A stretch of DNA of 64,000 nucleotides from Carettochelys insculpta (taxonomy: Eukaryota; Chordata; Testudines; Carettochelyidae), in NCBI RefSeq assembly GCF_033958435.1, contig NC_134138.1, positions 207,027,298-207,091,297 on the forward strand. The letters are read 5' to 3'. Of this stretch, positions 32,569-42,723 are shown one piece after another. Below the pieces are notes generated by a model, which did no database searches, was not told the origin of the DNA, and was given only the letters and a program-made list of their open reading frames with translations. Made by a program: the position numbers and the translations under genes. Position 1 is the stretch's first letter. Each line of letters begins with the position of its first letter.

Positions 32569-35500
32569 TCATTTACAGCATCTACTGTGACTATGAAGAC
32601 CCACACGAGAGTCACAGTCCTTGCTGCATCTCTTGCAGATGTGGTGGGTGTCTGGCAAGTCCTTAGTGTGCTTTCTGTGCACTCGCTTCTTCTCTGCTAG
32701 CTGTCTGATCCTCATCTCGCCCTTCTGAAGGCCCTTGTGTAACTCCTGCCTCCATCTGCCATGGTCGTCTGCTAGTTCTTCCCAGTTGTCCAACTCGATG
32801 TCTACCTCTCTGAGGTCTCTCTTGCAGACATCTTTGTAGCGCAACTGGGGGCGTCCGGGAGGTCTTTTGCCAGAGGCTAGCTCACCATACAGGATGTCTT
32901 TTGGAATCCTTCCATCATTCATCCTGTGGACGTGGCCAAGCCAGCGGAGCCAATGCTGCCTGAGGAGGGTGTGCATGGTTGGGATTCCAGCTTGCTCGAG
33001 GATGGCGGTGTTGGTCACTCTGTCCTTCCATGATATTCCAAGGATGCGCCTGAGGCAGTGCAAGTGGAAGACGTTCAGCCTCTTTTCCTGGCGGGCATAC
33101 AGGATCCAAGTCTCACTGTCATAAAGAAGGGTGCTGAGGATGCAGGCTCTGTAGACTTGCATTTTGGTGTGAGTGTACAGCTTGTTGTTATTCCACACTT
33201 TCTTGCTGAGTCTGGACAGAGTTGTGGCCGCTTTTCCAATCCTCCTATTTAGCTCAGTGTCCAATGACAGGGTGTCAGTGATGGTGGACCCGAGGTAAAC
33301 GAACTCGTGGACGACCTCTAACGTATAGTTGTCAATGCTGATTGATGGGGATTCAGCAACATCCTAACTGAGTAAGTTTGTCTTCTTTAGGCTGATGGTA
33401 AGCCCAAAGTCCTTGCACGCTTTGGAGAACTGATCCAGCAGTTTTTGAAGCTGGTCTTCTGTGTGGGACACTACAGCAGCGTCATCTGCAAACAGCATGT
33501 CTCTGACGAGGACTTCCTGCACCTTAGACTTAGCTTTCAGCCTTGAAAGATTAAACAGTTTCCCATCAGATCTTGTGTGCAGCAAGATGCCCTCTGTTGA
33601 AGATCCAAAGGCATGCTTCAGGAGGAGTGCAAAGAAGATCTCGAACAACGTCGGAGCAAGCACGCATCCTTGTTTGATGCCGTTCCTGATTCTGAAAGCA
33701 TCCGATATAGCGCCGTCATATTAGATGGGTCCTCTCATGTCTTCGTGGAACGACTGGATCATCTTGAGTAACCATGGAGAACAGCCTATCTTGTGGAGCA
33801 GTCTGACCAGACCATCCCTGCTGACCAAGTCAAAGGCCTTGGTCAGGTCAATGAAGGCTATGTAGAGTGGCTTCCTCTGCTCCCTGCATTTCTCCTGCAG
33901 CTGTCTTAGAGAGAAGACCATGTCAACGGTAGACCTCTGCGCGGAATCCACACTGCGATTCGAGGTACACCCTCTCAGCAATCTTCTGGAGACTGCCAAG
34001 GATGACGCGAGAGAGCAGTTTACCAGTGATGCTTAGGAGGGAGATTCCACGGTAGTTGTTGCAGTCGCTTCTGTCTCCTTTGTTCTTATACAATGTTACA
34101 ATGTTAGCATCGTGCATATCCTGTGGAACCTCACCCTCTTTCCAGCACAGGCACAGTAGCTCATGTAGGGGTTCCAGGAGTGTGTCTGCAGCACACTTGA
34201 TTACCTCTGGTGGTATACCATCCTGGCCAGGGGCCTTTCCTGCTGCAATGCTGTCGATGGCTCTCTTCAGTTCATCCACAGTCCATTCCTGATCCATTTC
34301 ATCCACTACTGGTAGGAGCTCAACGGCATTGAGGGCTGCATCAACCACAACATTCTCGCATGAGTACAGCTCGGAGTAGTGCTCAACCCAGCGCTCCATC
34401 TGTTTGGCTTTGTCAGCGATGACTTCACCAGATTTGGATTTCAGAGGTGCCATCTTGTTCTGGGTGGGTCCTAATGCCTTCTTCATACCCTCGTACATTC
34501 CTCTGAGATTACCAAAGTCAGCACAGGTCTGGATGCTGCTGCATAGCTGGAGCCAGTGGTTGTTGGCACAGCGCCTGGCTGTCTGCTGTACTGTTCTTCT
34601 GGCCGCTCTAAGTGCTTGCTGGGTACTCTGGCTCGGTGAGCGTTTGTACTCCAGGAGTGCAGCGTGCTTCTTTTCAATTACTGGAATCATCTCATCGGAG
34701 TTAGCTTTGAACCAGTCGTTCGTGTTTCTAGCTCTTCTTCCAAACACCGACAAGGCCGTGTTGTAAACTGTATCCCTCAGATGTTGCCATTTGGATGTCA
34801 CATCGGCGCCCCCAGGGCCGCTGCGCAGATTTTCCTGGAGGGTCTCTCTGAACTTTTCAGCTTTCTCCAAGTTTGCCATCTTTCTGGCGTCAATGCGGAG
34901 CCTTCCAGCAGGTTTAGAGCGGTACAGCTTCTTGGGTCTCAGCTTGAGCTTGGAGCAAACTAGCGAGCGATCTGTATCGCAGTCAGCACTATGATAGCTG
35001 CGTGTCAGAAGGCCATTTTTGAGGTTATTACGCCTAGTGATGACCACGTCTAGTTGATGCCAATGCTTCGAGCGTGGGTGTCTCCACAACACTCTGTGCT
35101 GTGGCTTCGTTTGGAAGAATGTGTTTGTGATGCACAGATTGTGGTACGTGCACAGTTCAAGGAGACGCTGTCCATTGTCATTCATTTTTCCCACACCGAA
35201 GTGTCCTAAGCAGGAAGGCCATGAGGCCCAATCAGCTCCAACTCTTGCATTGAAGTCACCCAAGATGTACAGTTGTTCACGAGCAGGTATTTGCGCTACA
35301 GCAGCACTAAGCACGTCATAGAACTTGTCTTTTACTTCTGGTGTGGTGTACAGGGTTGGGGCATAAGCACTGATCAGGTGGATGGGACCGGCGCAAGTTT
35401 GAAGCATGATCCGAAGAAGTCTTTCTGATCCGCCCATGACTAATTCCACCATTTGTAGAAGGGTGTTTCTGACAGCAAAGCCAACACCATGCTCTCTGGG

Positions 35501-35782
35501 TTCTTCTTGGGCTTTACCCTGCCAGAAAAAGGTGTAGTTCTTTTCCTTTAGAGATCCCGAATCTGCGAGTCGCGTCTCTTGCAGTGCAGTGATATCAACT
35601 CGGAGCCTCTTCAGTTCCTCATTGATGACAGTGGTCTTTCGGGTGACACTGATGGCCTGAAGCTCTTCAGTCAAGCCGGTCAGCATGGTCCGCACATTCC
35701 AGCAAGCAAGCTTAAATTGTTGATGTTTCTCATTTCTTGTTGATTTTCTTATTGGTTTGCCTGGTGCCCAAATTTCAGTCAC
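32569..35782 (-). pseudogene. LINE endonuclease/reverse transcriptase, few lesions
   Basis: From the start at 35782: an EEP endonuclease (about residues 25-260) with LACWNVRTML, ALQETRL, LGDFNARVGADW, SKHWHQLDVVI and the terminal SADCDTDRSLV. Then a linker, then the RT with GKAPGQDGIPPEVIK, YRGISLL, FIDLTKAFDLV and MLFADDAAVV. The C-terminus has WLGHVHRMNDGRIPKDIL and a Cys/His motif CKRCSKDCDSR, then HSHSRCC. I see three lesions: a frameshift near 33940, a stop at 33721-33723 and a stop at 33364-33366, with the same frame continuing across both stops. This protein nicks DNA and copies its own RNA. Confidence 0.85.
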
Positions 35783-35845
35783 TTGTCAGGTTCAGGAACC
35801 TTAAGCCTCACTCACCCAGCGAGGCAGGTGAACTGTGGCGGGACA

Positions 35846-36815
35846 GTACATAAGAACATAAGAACATAAGAACATAAGAATGGCCATACTGGGTCAGACC
35901 AAAGGTCCATCCAGCCCACTATCCCGTCTGCCGACAGTGGCCAATGCCAGGTGCCCCAGAGAAGGAGAACAGAAAACAATGATCAAGTGATTTATCTCCT
36001 GCCATCCATCTCCTGCCCTTGTACTGAAGGCTAGGGCACCATACTTTACCCCTGGCTAATAGCCATTTATGGACCTAACCTGCAAAAATTTATCGAGCTC
36101 TTTTTTTAAACCCTAATAGAGTCCTGGCCTTCACAGCCTCCTCCGGCAAGGAGTTCCACAGGTTGACTGTGCGCTGTGTGAAGAAAAATTTCCTTTTATT
36201 AGTTTTGAACCTACTACCCATCAATTTCATTTGGTGTCCCCTAGTTCTTGTATTATGGGAAAAGGTAAATAATTTTTCTATATTCACATTCTCCACACCA
36301 TTCATGATTTTATATACCTCTATCATATCGCCCCTCAATTGCCTCTTTTCCAGACTGAAAAATCCCAGTCTCTCTAGCCTCTCCCCATATGGGACCCGTT
36401 CCAAACCCCTAATCACCTTAGTCGCCCTTTTCTGAACCTTTTCTAATGCCAATATATCTTTTTTGAGGTGAGGAGACCACATCTGCACGCAGAACTCAAG
36501 ATGTGGGCGTACCATAGTTTTATATAGGGGAAGTATGATATCTTTTGTCTTATCATCTATCCCTTTTTTAATAATTCCTAACATCCTATTTGCTTTACTA
36601 ACTGCCGCTACACACTGTGTGGATGTCTTCAGAGAACTATCCACTATAACTCCAAGATCCCTTTCCTGATCTGTCGTAGCTAAATTTGACCCCATCATGT
36701 TGTACGTGTAATTTGGGTTATTTTTTCGAATGTGCATTACCTTACACTTACCCACATTAAATTTCATTTGGCATTTTGCTGCCCAATCACTCAGTTTGCT
36801 GAGATCTTTTCGTAC
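35846..36815 (-). mobile_element. CR1 LINE, 5'-truncated, inside LINE leader
   Basis: The plus-strand left edge is four repeats of CATAAGAA, the complement of the CR1 TTCTTATG tail. GTAC occurs at both edges (35846-35849 and 36812-36815) as a possible short target duplication. Nearly the same sequence as the CR1 at 51092-52705, truncated at a different 5' point. Confidence 0.85.
36090..36767 (-). pseudogene. CR1 ORF2 C-terminal part
   Basis: A 225-aa frame from [12 protein letters not shown] to LLGFKK. It covers the RT thumb and C-terminal domain but not the FADD box. Compared with the 51-kb copy I count 12 substitutions over about 220 residues. An extra base in the poly-T run near 36105 shifts the frame just before the end. 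Age is young to moderate. Confidence 0.85.
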
Positions 36816-37200
36816 CTATTGGCTGGGGGCTGCCCAGCTTGAGGAGGGAGGTGATGTCCAGTGAGATGCGAGGATCTCTCCCACCGTCGAAGGCAACCCC
36901 TGGCGCTCGTTCTCTACGCCAATCGAGCAAGAGCTTATAACTGGTATCTGTTGCCTCCCGTGTTGATGCAACGCTGTTCAGCGATGCCGGAGTACCTCTC
37001 CGGGCGCAAGCCTGGGCACTTATTATGGAGACTCTGGGCTGCCCAGACACCAGTGTCCCCCTCTCGGCTTTACTGATATAGTCCAAAGGAGAGGATAACC
37101 TCCACGTCTGGTACCAGCTCAGCTGCAGGAGTTGCCGGGACAGTGCCAGAAGTTGACACCGAACTGCCTGCGGACTCCACTCTGGATTTTCTGTCAGGGT
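36812..37200 (-). promoter_or_regulatory. LINE 5' leader region
   Basis: GC-rich, CpG-retaining sequence upstream of the LINE coding region once the CR1 is excluded. A short minus-strand frame (37086-36787) crosses it. LINEs of this type carry an internal promoter in the leader. I infer that role from position only, with no defined motif seen. Confidence 0.35.
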
Positions 37201-38700
37201 TTATTCCCTTAGCCTTGCTCCTTCCCAGGATAACCCACAAGGCAGTGGGGTGTGGAGAATGTGGTTAAGGATCCCACTACTTCATACCTCCCTGTCACCA
37301 CGAGTCACCATAGCTCCCTGTGGAGCAATGACCTCATATCCCCGGGACCCTCCTCCCCACCTTTTGCCCCCCACCAGCTACCATCACCATAGGACCCTCC
37401 CCAACCCACTACCTCCCCTCTGCTCCCATGTCCGCCCTCCTCACTGCACTGGCCCCTCTCCCCGCAGCTGCTCTCAGTGCCCCCAGGCCCACCTTCCCCC
37501 ATTGCTCTTCAGGCTCTTCTCTTCAGAGACTCCTTTTCCTGGTAGTGCTGCCTTGCAGGGCAGAGGTGGAACACCATACGTGAACAGGACAACAAACACG
37601 GGGCTCCTCCCTCGGCGAACTCCCATAGGCAAACTCCCTTCCCTGTTAACTGCTGCCCCCTGTTCACTGCTCACAGTGTTCGCTGAGGGCTCCCTTCTTA
37701 TAGGGAGAGCTGCTAGTTGGTTAGGCCTGGCTCAAAGCCTTGCCTCCAGTCTAATCAGCCCTTGAAGGCTCACCTGGCAGGAAACTCCCCCAATTCACAC
37801 CTTGCAAACTGCTCCTCTCTGCACCACACAAACTCAGGCACACAGGCAGCTGATCAAACTGCCCTTCTCTGCAAAGTAACATAGCTGCCCAGACAGACAG
37901 ACATTCACCCACCAGCTCACCACACAGCCCCCCAAATCCCACACTCATCCAAGCTCCTCTTGGACGATTTGCCCAGAGGCAAACTCCCTTCCCTGTTAGT
38001 TGCTGCCCCCTGTTCGCTGCTCAGCTGCACCGTGAGCCCCACCCAAAGCTACTAACTCTTCATCTGGCTACGGCTGTCCCCGGAGCCCCACAGATCTGGT
38101 GTGGTGCATACATACAGGGAGCGCAGGACTGGGCCTGGAAGCCATGCAATCTGAGCCAGCGCACCGCAAGCAGCCTCTGTGGATGCTGCCATCCTCACAG
38201 CTGTACCAGATGCCTCCAAACCACTTGCCCACCAAGGACATCCCTTGATCTCGCCTCCCCCCCCCGCTCCTCATGCTGCAGTGGGTCCCTTAGCTCCCTC
38301 TCTAAACTCCCCTCTCAAAACTCCCTCCTGTTTGCAAGCTCCCTGGTCGCTTGCCAGCAGGACTTTAGAGCTCTGGCCTACCTGAGAGAGCCCCTCCCTC
38401 TGATGACTGTTCAGCCAATCGGCATGCAGCCTGAGCACATGGCCAGGCTGAGCACATGGCCTTTCAAACAAACACACACACAGCTCAGCACTCCAAACAC
38501 CAAATAAACAGACAAACCCAGGCCCAGAACCCCCAAACCCAGGCACCCACACACTCCAGAGAGCCACTTATCCAAAGGTGCTGTAGTTTGCCCCCTCCTT
38601 CCCCAGGAGATCCCCTCTCAAAACTCCCTCCTGTTGAGTGCAGTAAAGGAGTTTTAATAAAGAGGCAGAAAAATCAATTAGCATAAGCTTGGGAAAATTA
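37201..38700. repeat. C-rich tract with 46-bp direct duplication
   Basis: GGCAAACTCCCTTCCCTGTTA with the following 25 nt occurs at 37628-37673 and again at 37978-38023, about 350 bp apart with few differences. AAACTCCCTCCTGTT also occurs near 38318 and 38614. An AATAAAG follows at about 38655. The style resembles a decayed LTR or composite repeat, but no LTR boundaries, primer-binding site or coding region could be identified. Confidence 0.4.
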
Positions 38701-38709
38701 TCACACCTA

Positions 38710-39133
38710 GGCCGTGTCTACACTAGCCAAAAACTTCGAAATGGCCATTTCAAAGTTTACTAATGAAGCACTGAAATACATATTCAGCACCTCATTAGCA
38801 TGTGGGCAGCTGCGGCACTTCAAAATTGACACGGCTCACCGCCGCACAGCTCGTCTAGATGGGGCTCCTTTTCAAAAGGACCCCCGCTACTTCAAAGTCC
38901 CCTTATTCCTGTGTGCAGATGGGAATAAGTGGACTTCGAAGTAGCCAGGGTCCTTTCGAAAAGGAGCCCCATGTGGACAAGGCGCATGGCGGCGAGCTGT
39001 GTCAATTTCAAAGTGCCGCGGCTGCCCGCATGCTAATGAGGCACTGAATATGTATTTCAGCACTTCATTAGTAAACTTCAAAATGGTCATTTGCACGGCT
39101 ATTTCAAAGTTTTTGGCTAGTGTAGACATAACT
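38710..39133. mobile_element. Self-complementary MITE
   Basis: Begins GGCCGTGTCTACACTAGCC and ends with its decayed complement. CTTCGAAATGGCCATTT, CAGCACCTCATTAG and CTCCTTTTCAAAAGGA match the 29435-29864 element, and like it the two halves are mutually inverted. Non-coding. Confidence 0.75.
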
Positions 39134-40885
39134 CCAGAGTTCATATCAATCCCCAAGTAATAGTCTGCTGCTTCTCCTACTGGTCAACCCCCAGTCACAA
39201 CATCCAGCTACTGCTGTTGGTCTGACCTAAGTCAAAACCCTGGAATTTCAGTTCTTGATATCTACCAAAGTAGAGTCTTATAGAAAAAACACTAGTATCC
39301 AACTCTACCTTTTAACAGGTGGGGGAGGACTAATCAAACCACAATTATAGCAACAGGACCAAAGTACTTAGACCACTTACTCAACTCCTATCCCTTTCCC
39401 TCTGCTTTACAATGCTGTAAACCAGGGAGCCCTGTGTAATCCATGTCTTATGCAGTTATAGTGACTGCCCTGTCCCCCACAATGACTTGGAGCACTGGTG
39501 AGATTTCATAATTCATATACTGAATGTTAGAATAAATTGTGATTTTACAATAATGTGTTTACAATAGACAAAAACTCATTGCTTCCTTGCTACCCATCAG
39601 TCTTTGTTTGCAAAGTATCACATATGCACAGCTTTGCATTCTCATGCAAATGATCTCTGGGAGACACATTCCTCCCAGCCTTCAGCAGCATTGAGTTCCT
39701 GCTGGCACATTCCTTACACATTGTTTTAATGCCAGGTAGATGGAATGTGAGATTGTGACTCTGCTTTACAGCTAATTGTTGTTGTTCTTTCAGTCTGGCT
39801 GCTGATGAAGGCCTTAGGTCTCTCAATATGGCTACAGGAAAAGGCCGTATCCTAACACTGAGATCTGAGCAATTGCTATGGATTGTAGAACAGACAATAA
39901 AATCATAGTGCCACTAGAGATGTTTGCCTTTATTGATCACTGCAAATCATGGTCACATATGTAGGGATCAATGTTCGCTGGTAAGGGAGGGCTTTGGTTA
40001 GGGTACAGCCTCACAACGTTGTGTAGGTCTAGCTGTTGTGACAGGAAGTGGAGTGCAGTGAAAGTGAGCATTCCCAGACTGAAAATGAACGGGTGGGTGT
40101 AGAGGGTGGATTGTCGGACAAGGAATTCTGTATCTGTTGCAGGAAAGGCTGAGGCCTGTTCTGCTCACTCTGCAGAAGGGCATTTGGAGCAATGGCCAGC
40201 CATACTCGGCTGGGAAGATGTCATGAGAGCACTCCATGCTGAATCACCCAGTAGGAAATGGAATTTAAATTTCCCAGGGTTGGTAAGTGAGGGGTGGGAG
40301 AGACAGACTGCTGTTTACCTGGCTGCAGGGCAGCAGAGTTCAAAGCACAGACCAGAGTGCCTACTTGGGCACTGTGGGCAAGATCCTGGAGATCAAATAA
40401 AGGGGGGGAAAAACCCCACCCTCCCTTAGTACACACTAAACGATTGTCAATGGGAAAGGGAGGGGGAAAGAGAAAAGTCCCTTGTGGGTATGGAAGTTTT
40501 TGTCACTAAAACTGGCATTTTTCATGACTTTGGTCACACTGCAGTTAAATGCTATTTTGAGTGTTGTCACAAAAGGAGGGTTTTGGTGATAAAACTTGCC
40601 AGGGCAGACATCCCCTAAGTTAAGATGATGTGCAGCCACTGCAGTAAGGAAACTGCTTTTGCTTGTCCCACTCTGCACAGCCTGAGATGCAACTACAGCA
40701 GCATTTCACAGCCAAAGGATGAAGTAATCAGGTAGGCAGGGTCACCTGCTCGGCTAATCGATTTAACAAAAATCAACGGCAGGCACCTACCATTGTGCCT
40801 CTGAGCGAAAAACAATGGTAGGCCATTAACGGTAATGAAATGACAGTGAAAGTGAAAAGAAAACTCCAATTTAGAAAAAAACTGA
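39134..40885. other. Spacer, possible MITE remnant
   Basis: No gene recognised. Around 40520-40616 a segment ending CTTGCCAGGGCAGACATCCC looks like a decayed MITE terminus (complement of GGGATGTCTGCCCTGGC). The rest is unassigned. Confidence 0.4.
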
Positions 40886-41140
40886 GGCTTTGTCTATACT
40901 TTACAGTTTAAGGTACTGCTGTGGCAGCACTTCAATGCAGCAGTGTGTTCATGTCAAGAGTCCTGGAGAGAGCTCTCCCAGCACTCTCGGTAAACTGCCA
41001 CCATGAGGAGAGTGGCCAGCAATGCTGGGAACAAAGCTCATAGCGCCGTCCATACCACCGCACTGCAATTCGTTGTGCTCAGGGCTGTGTGCTTTTCACA
41101 TACCTATCGCCAGACAAAAGTTACATTTGGACGGAGTTAA
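40886..41140. mobile_element. DNA-transposon fragment
   Basis: Starts GGCTTTGTCTATACTTTACA, a terminus of the GGCTNTGTCTACACT type, followed by TGGCAGCACTTC-like sequence. No matching right end was found. Confidence 0.45.
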
Positions 41141-41275
41141 GGTTGACAGTACACATCAGTAACACAAGGTAAAATAAATTAGTGACTGTTGCAATGATTT
41201 CAAATACAAATGTGTTAAATCTGGGAAATTCAGAGTAGAATGTTAAATATCAGAGAGGCAGCCGTGTTAGTCTGC

Positions 41276-41619
41276 CCTGCAACAGTCCTCACTGCCAACT
41301 CTGCTCACATATGCACAGCAGGGACATCATCACAGGACCTAACACCAACTATACCATCAGGGGCTCCTTTACCTGCACATCTACTAATATAATATATGCC
41401 ATCATGTGCCAGCAATGCCCCACTGCAATTTACGTTAGCCAAACTGGACAGTCTCTCTGTAAAAGAATAAATGGACATAAATCAGACATCAGGAACGGTA
41501 ATGTACAGGAGCCTGTGGGGGAACACTTCAATCTCCCTGGACACTCAGTGGCAGATTTGAAGGTGACAGTTCTGAAACAAAAAAAAAATCAAAAATCAAA
41601 TGGAGAGAGAAAACTCTGA
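41276..41619 (+). pseudogene. PLE linker and GIY-YIG endonuclease relic
   Basis: The frame opens with CNSPHCQLC, the Cys-rich linker that precedes the endonuclease in PLEs. Then follow DIITGPNTNYTIRGSFTC, NIIYAIMCQQCPTAIYVSQT (the GIY-YIG region, with Gly replaced by Ser in the IGQT block), LCKRINGHKSDI and EHFNLPGHSVADL. An AAAAAAAATC run then shifts the frame. The reverse transcriptase is missing. This domain supplies the nick for target-primed reverse transcription in PLEs. Confidence 0.85.
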
Positions 41620-41883
41620 GCTGCAATTTATTTGCAAATTTGACTCCATTAACCTGGTTTGCAGCTTACAAAGGCAGTTTCTCTGCTCTGGGTGCTAATA
41701 TCTCCCCATTAGACTCTGACAAAGGCTCACATCCCCCTGTCTGATCTGACTTGTTTTTTCCTCTTTTGATAAGTGCTGTTGATGCTGGGCCATTTCCACC
41801 TTGCTGAATAGACCTTGCCAGCTCTGCTCCTCCCTCTTAGTGGGACCCCACTCTTTAAATACCTCTCTGCAACCACACTCCCA

Positions 41884-41931
41884 CTCATGCATCTGACGAA
41901 GTGGGTCTTTGCCCACGAAAGCTTATGCTCC
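41884..41931 (+). ncRNA. Hammerhead-ribozyme-like motif in PLE tail
   Basis: In order: CTGACGA (41893-41899), one extra A, GTGGG pairing with CCCAC (41901-41905 with 41912-41916) around a TCTTTG loop, GAAA (41917-41920), then a 2-bp GC/GC stem plus a possible A-U pair around TTAT, then TC at the expected cleavage position. PLEs are known to encode minimal hammerhead ribozymes. The extra A after the CTGANGA box and weak stem I pairing make activity uncertain. Degraded versions lie at 12376-12464, 12494-12582 and 42523-42657. Confidence 0.5.
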
Positions 41932-41986
41932 AAAATATCTGTTAGTCTATAAGGTGCCACAGGACTTCTTGTTGTTCTCAAAACTT

Positions 41987-42006
41987 AACAAACAAACAAA
42001 CAAACA
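41987..42006. repeat. (CAAA)n microsatellite
   Basis: About five CAAA units next to the truncated PLE tail. Confidence 0.85.
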
Positions 42007-42303
42007 TTTTGCAGGATGAAAATTCAGTTAGAGCAACAAAACTACAACACTTCTGCCCTGTGGGAGACACTGATTTGCACAGACTCTATGCAATGAAATA
42101 CCATATGGTTATGATCAAGGCACTTTCATGTTCGTGACCCCAGATTACATTAAAGTGACATTTAAAAGAGATATTAGATTTTCTTCTTTTCTTCCTGATG
42201 GCACTAGTACCACAGCATCAGCAGTCGCCTTCTCCATCTGCCTACTTGCCTGTGCCTCAGACAGAAGCTTACTATATGCTGTTAGAAATCAGCTGCTCTT
42301 CAA

Positions 42304-42723
42304 GGCTATGTCTACCCGCAGAGAAGCTATTTCGGGACACTGTGGTAATCTGAAATAGCTGCCTGTCTATATGCAATGTGCTTGTTGTCTCGAAACAGTT
42401 TTTGAGATAATGGGCCTACTGTTCCTCCACCTCAGCACACCTCATCACAGGAGGAGCACCAGGGTGCCTCTAAATAGCACTTTATTTGGAAATCCACTTG
42501 AAATACTCTATACAATTTGTGTCAAGTATTGGAGGGGTAGCCGTGTTAGTCTGGATCTGTAACAGCAACAAAGGGTCCTGTGGCACCTTATAGGCTAACA
42601 GAAAAGTTTTGAGCAAGAGCTTTCATGAGCAAAGACTCACTTCATCAGATGCTGCTGTATACAATTTGTGTAGTGCAAATCATACAGCTTATTTTGGGGT
42701 TCGGGTGCCATATAGACAGAGCC
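42304..42723. mobile_element. Harbinger-like MITE interrupted by PLE-tail insertion
   Basis: Begins GGCTATGTCTACCCGC and ends with the complement of GGCTCTGTCTATATGG. It is split by the insertion at 42523-42657. Its right terminus overlaps the target duplication of the hAT element that starts at 42729. Confidence 0.65.
42509..42671 (-). mobile_element. 135-bp PLE-tail insertion with 14-bp target duplication
   Basis: Element 42523-42657 is a tail-only copy on the minus strand, ending in the terminal segment (plus strand GGAGGGGTAGCCGTGTTAG). TATACAATTTGTGT is duplicated exactly at 42509-42522 and 42658-42671. Read on the minus strand it holds CTGATGA, an extra A, stem II GTGAG with CTCAT, GAAA, and a GC/GC stem III. 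The change from GTGGG/CCCAC to GTGAG/CTCAT includes one compensatory pair (G-C to A-U). Confidence 0.9.

Larger units (their letters stand above)
32497..37200 (-). mobile_element. Non-LTR LINE, almost complete, interrupted by CR1
   Basis: The minus-strand element runs from a 5' region near 37200 to a 3' end near 32497. It contains one long coding region (35782-32569) for an endonuclease plus reverse transcriptase and a C-terminal zinc-finger-like motif. The 5' leader (36812-37200 and 35783-35849) is split by a CR1 at 35850-36811. Removing the CR1 and one GTAC copy makes the leader contiguous. The clade is uncertain: endonuclease style and C-terminus suggest an RTE- or I-related group, not CR1 or L1. 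Confidence 0.8.
41250..41975 (+). mobile_element. Penelope-like element (family 2) with hammerhead-like tail
   Basis: Begins with 26 nt of inverted terminal tail (ATCAGAGAGGCAGCCGTGTT) and jumps directly into a PLE coding relic. It ends with the tail in sense orientation, terminating at CTTCTTGTTGTT without the terminal segment. So the terminal segment is at the 5' side and the remaining tail at the 3' side, the reverse of 1441-2268. No target duplication is clear. Confidence 0.75.

Noticed and set aside
41884..41931. Calling this a confirmed functional hammerhead ribozyme.
   Set aside because: There is an extra A between the CTGANGA box and stem II, and stem I pairing is weak in this copy, so only hammerhead-like is supported.
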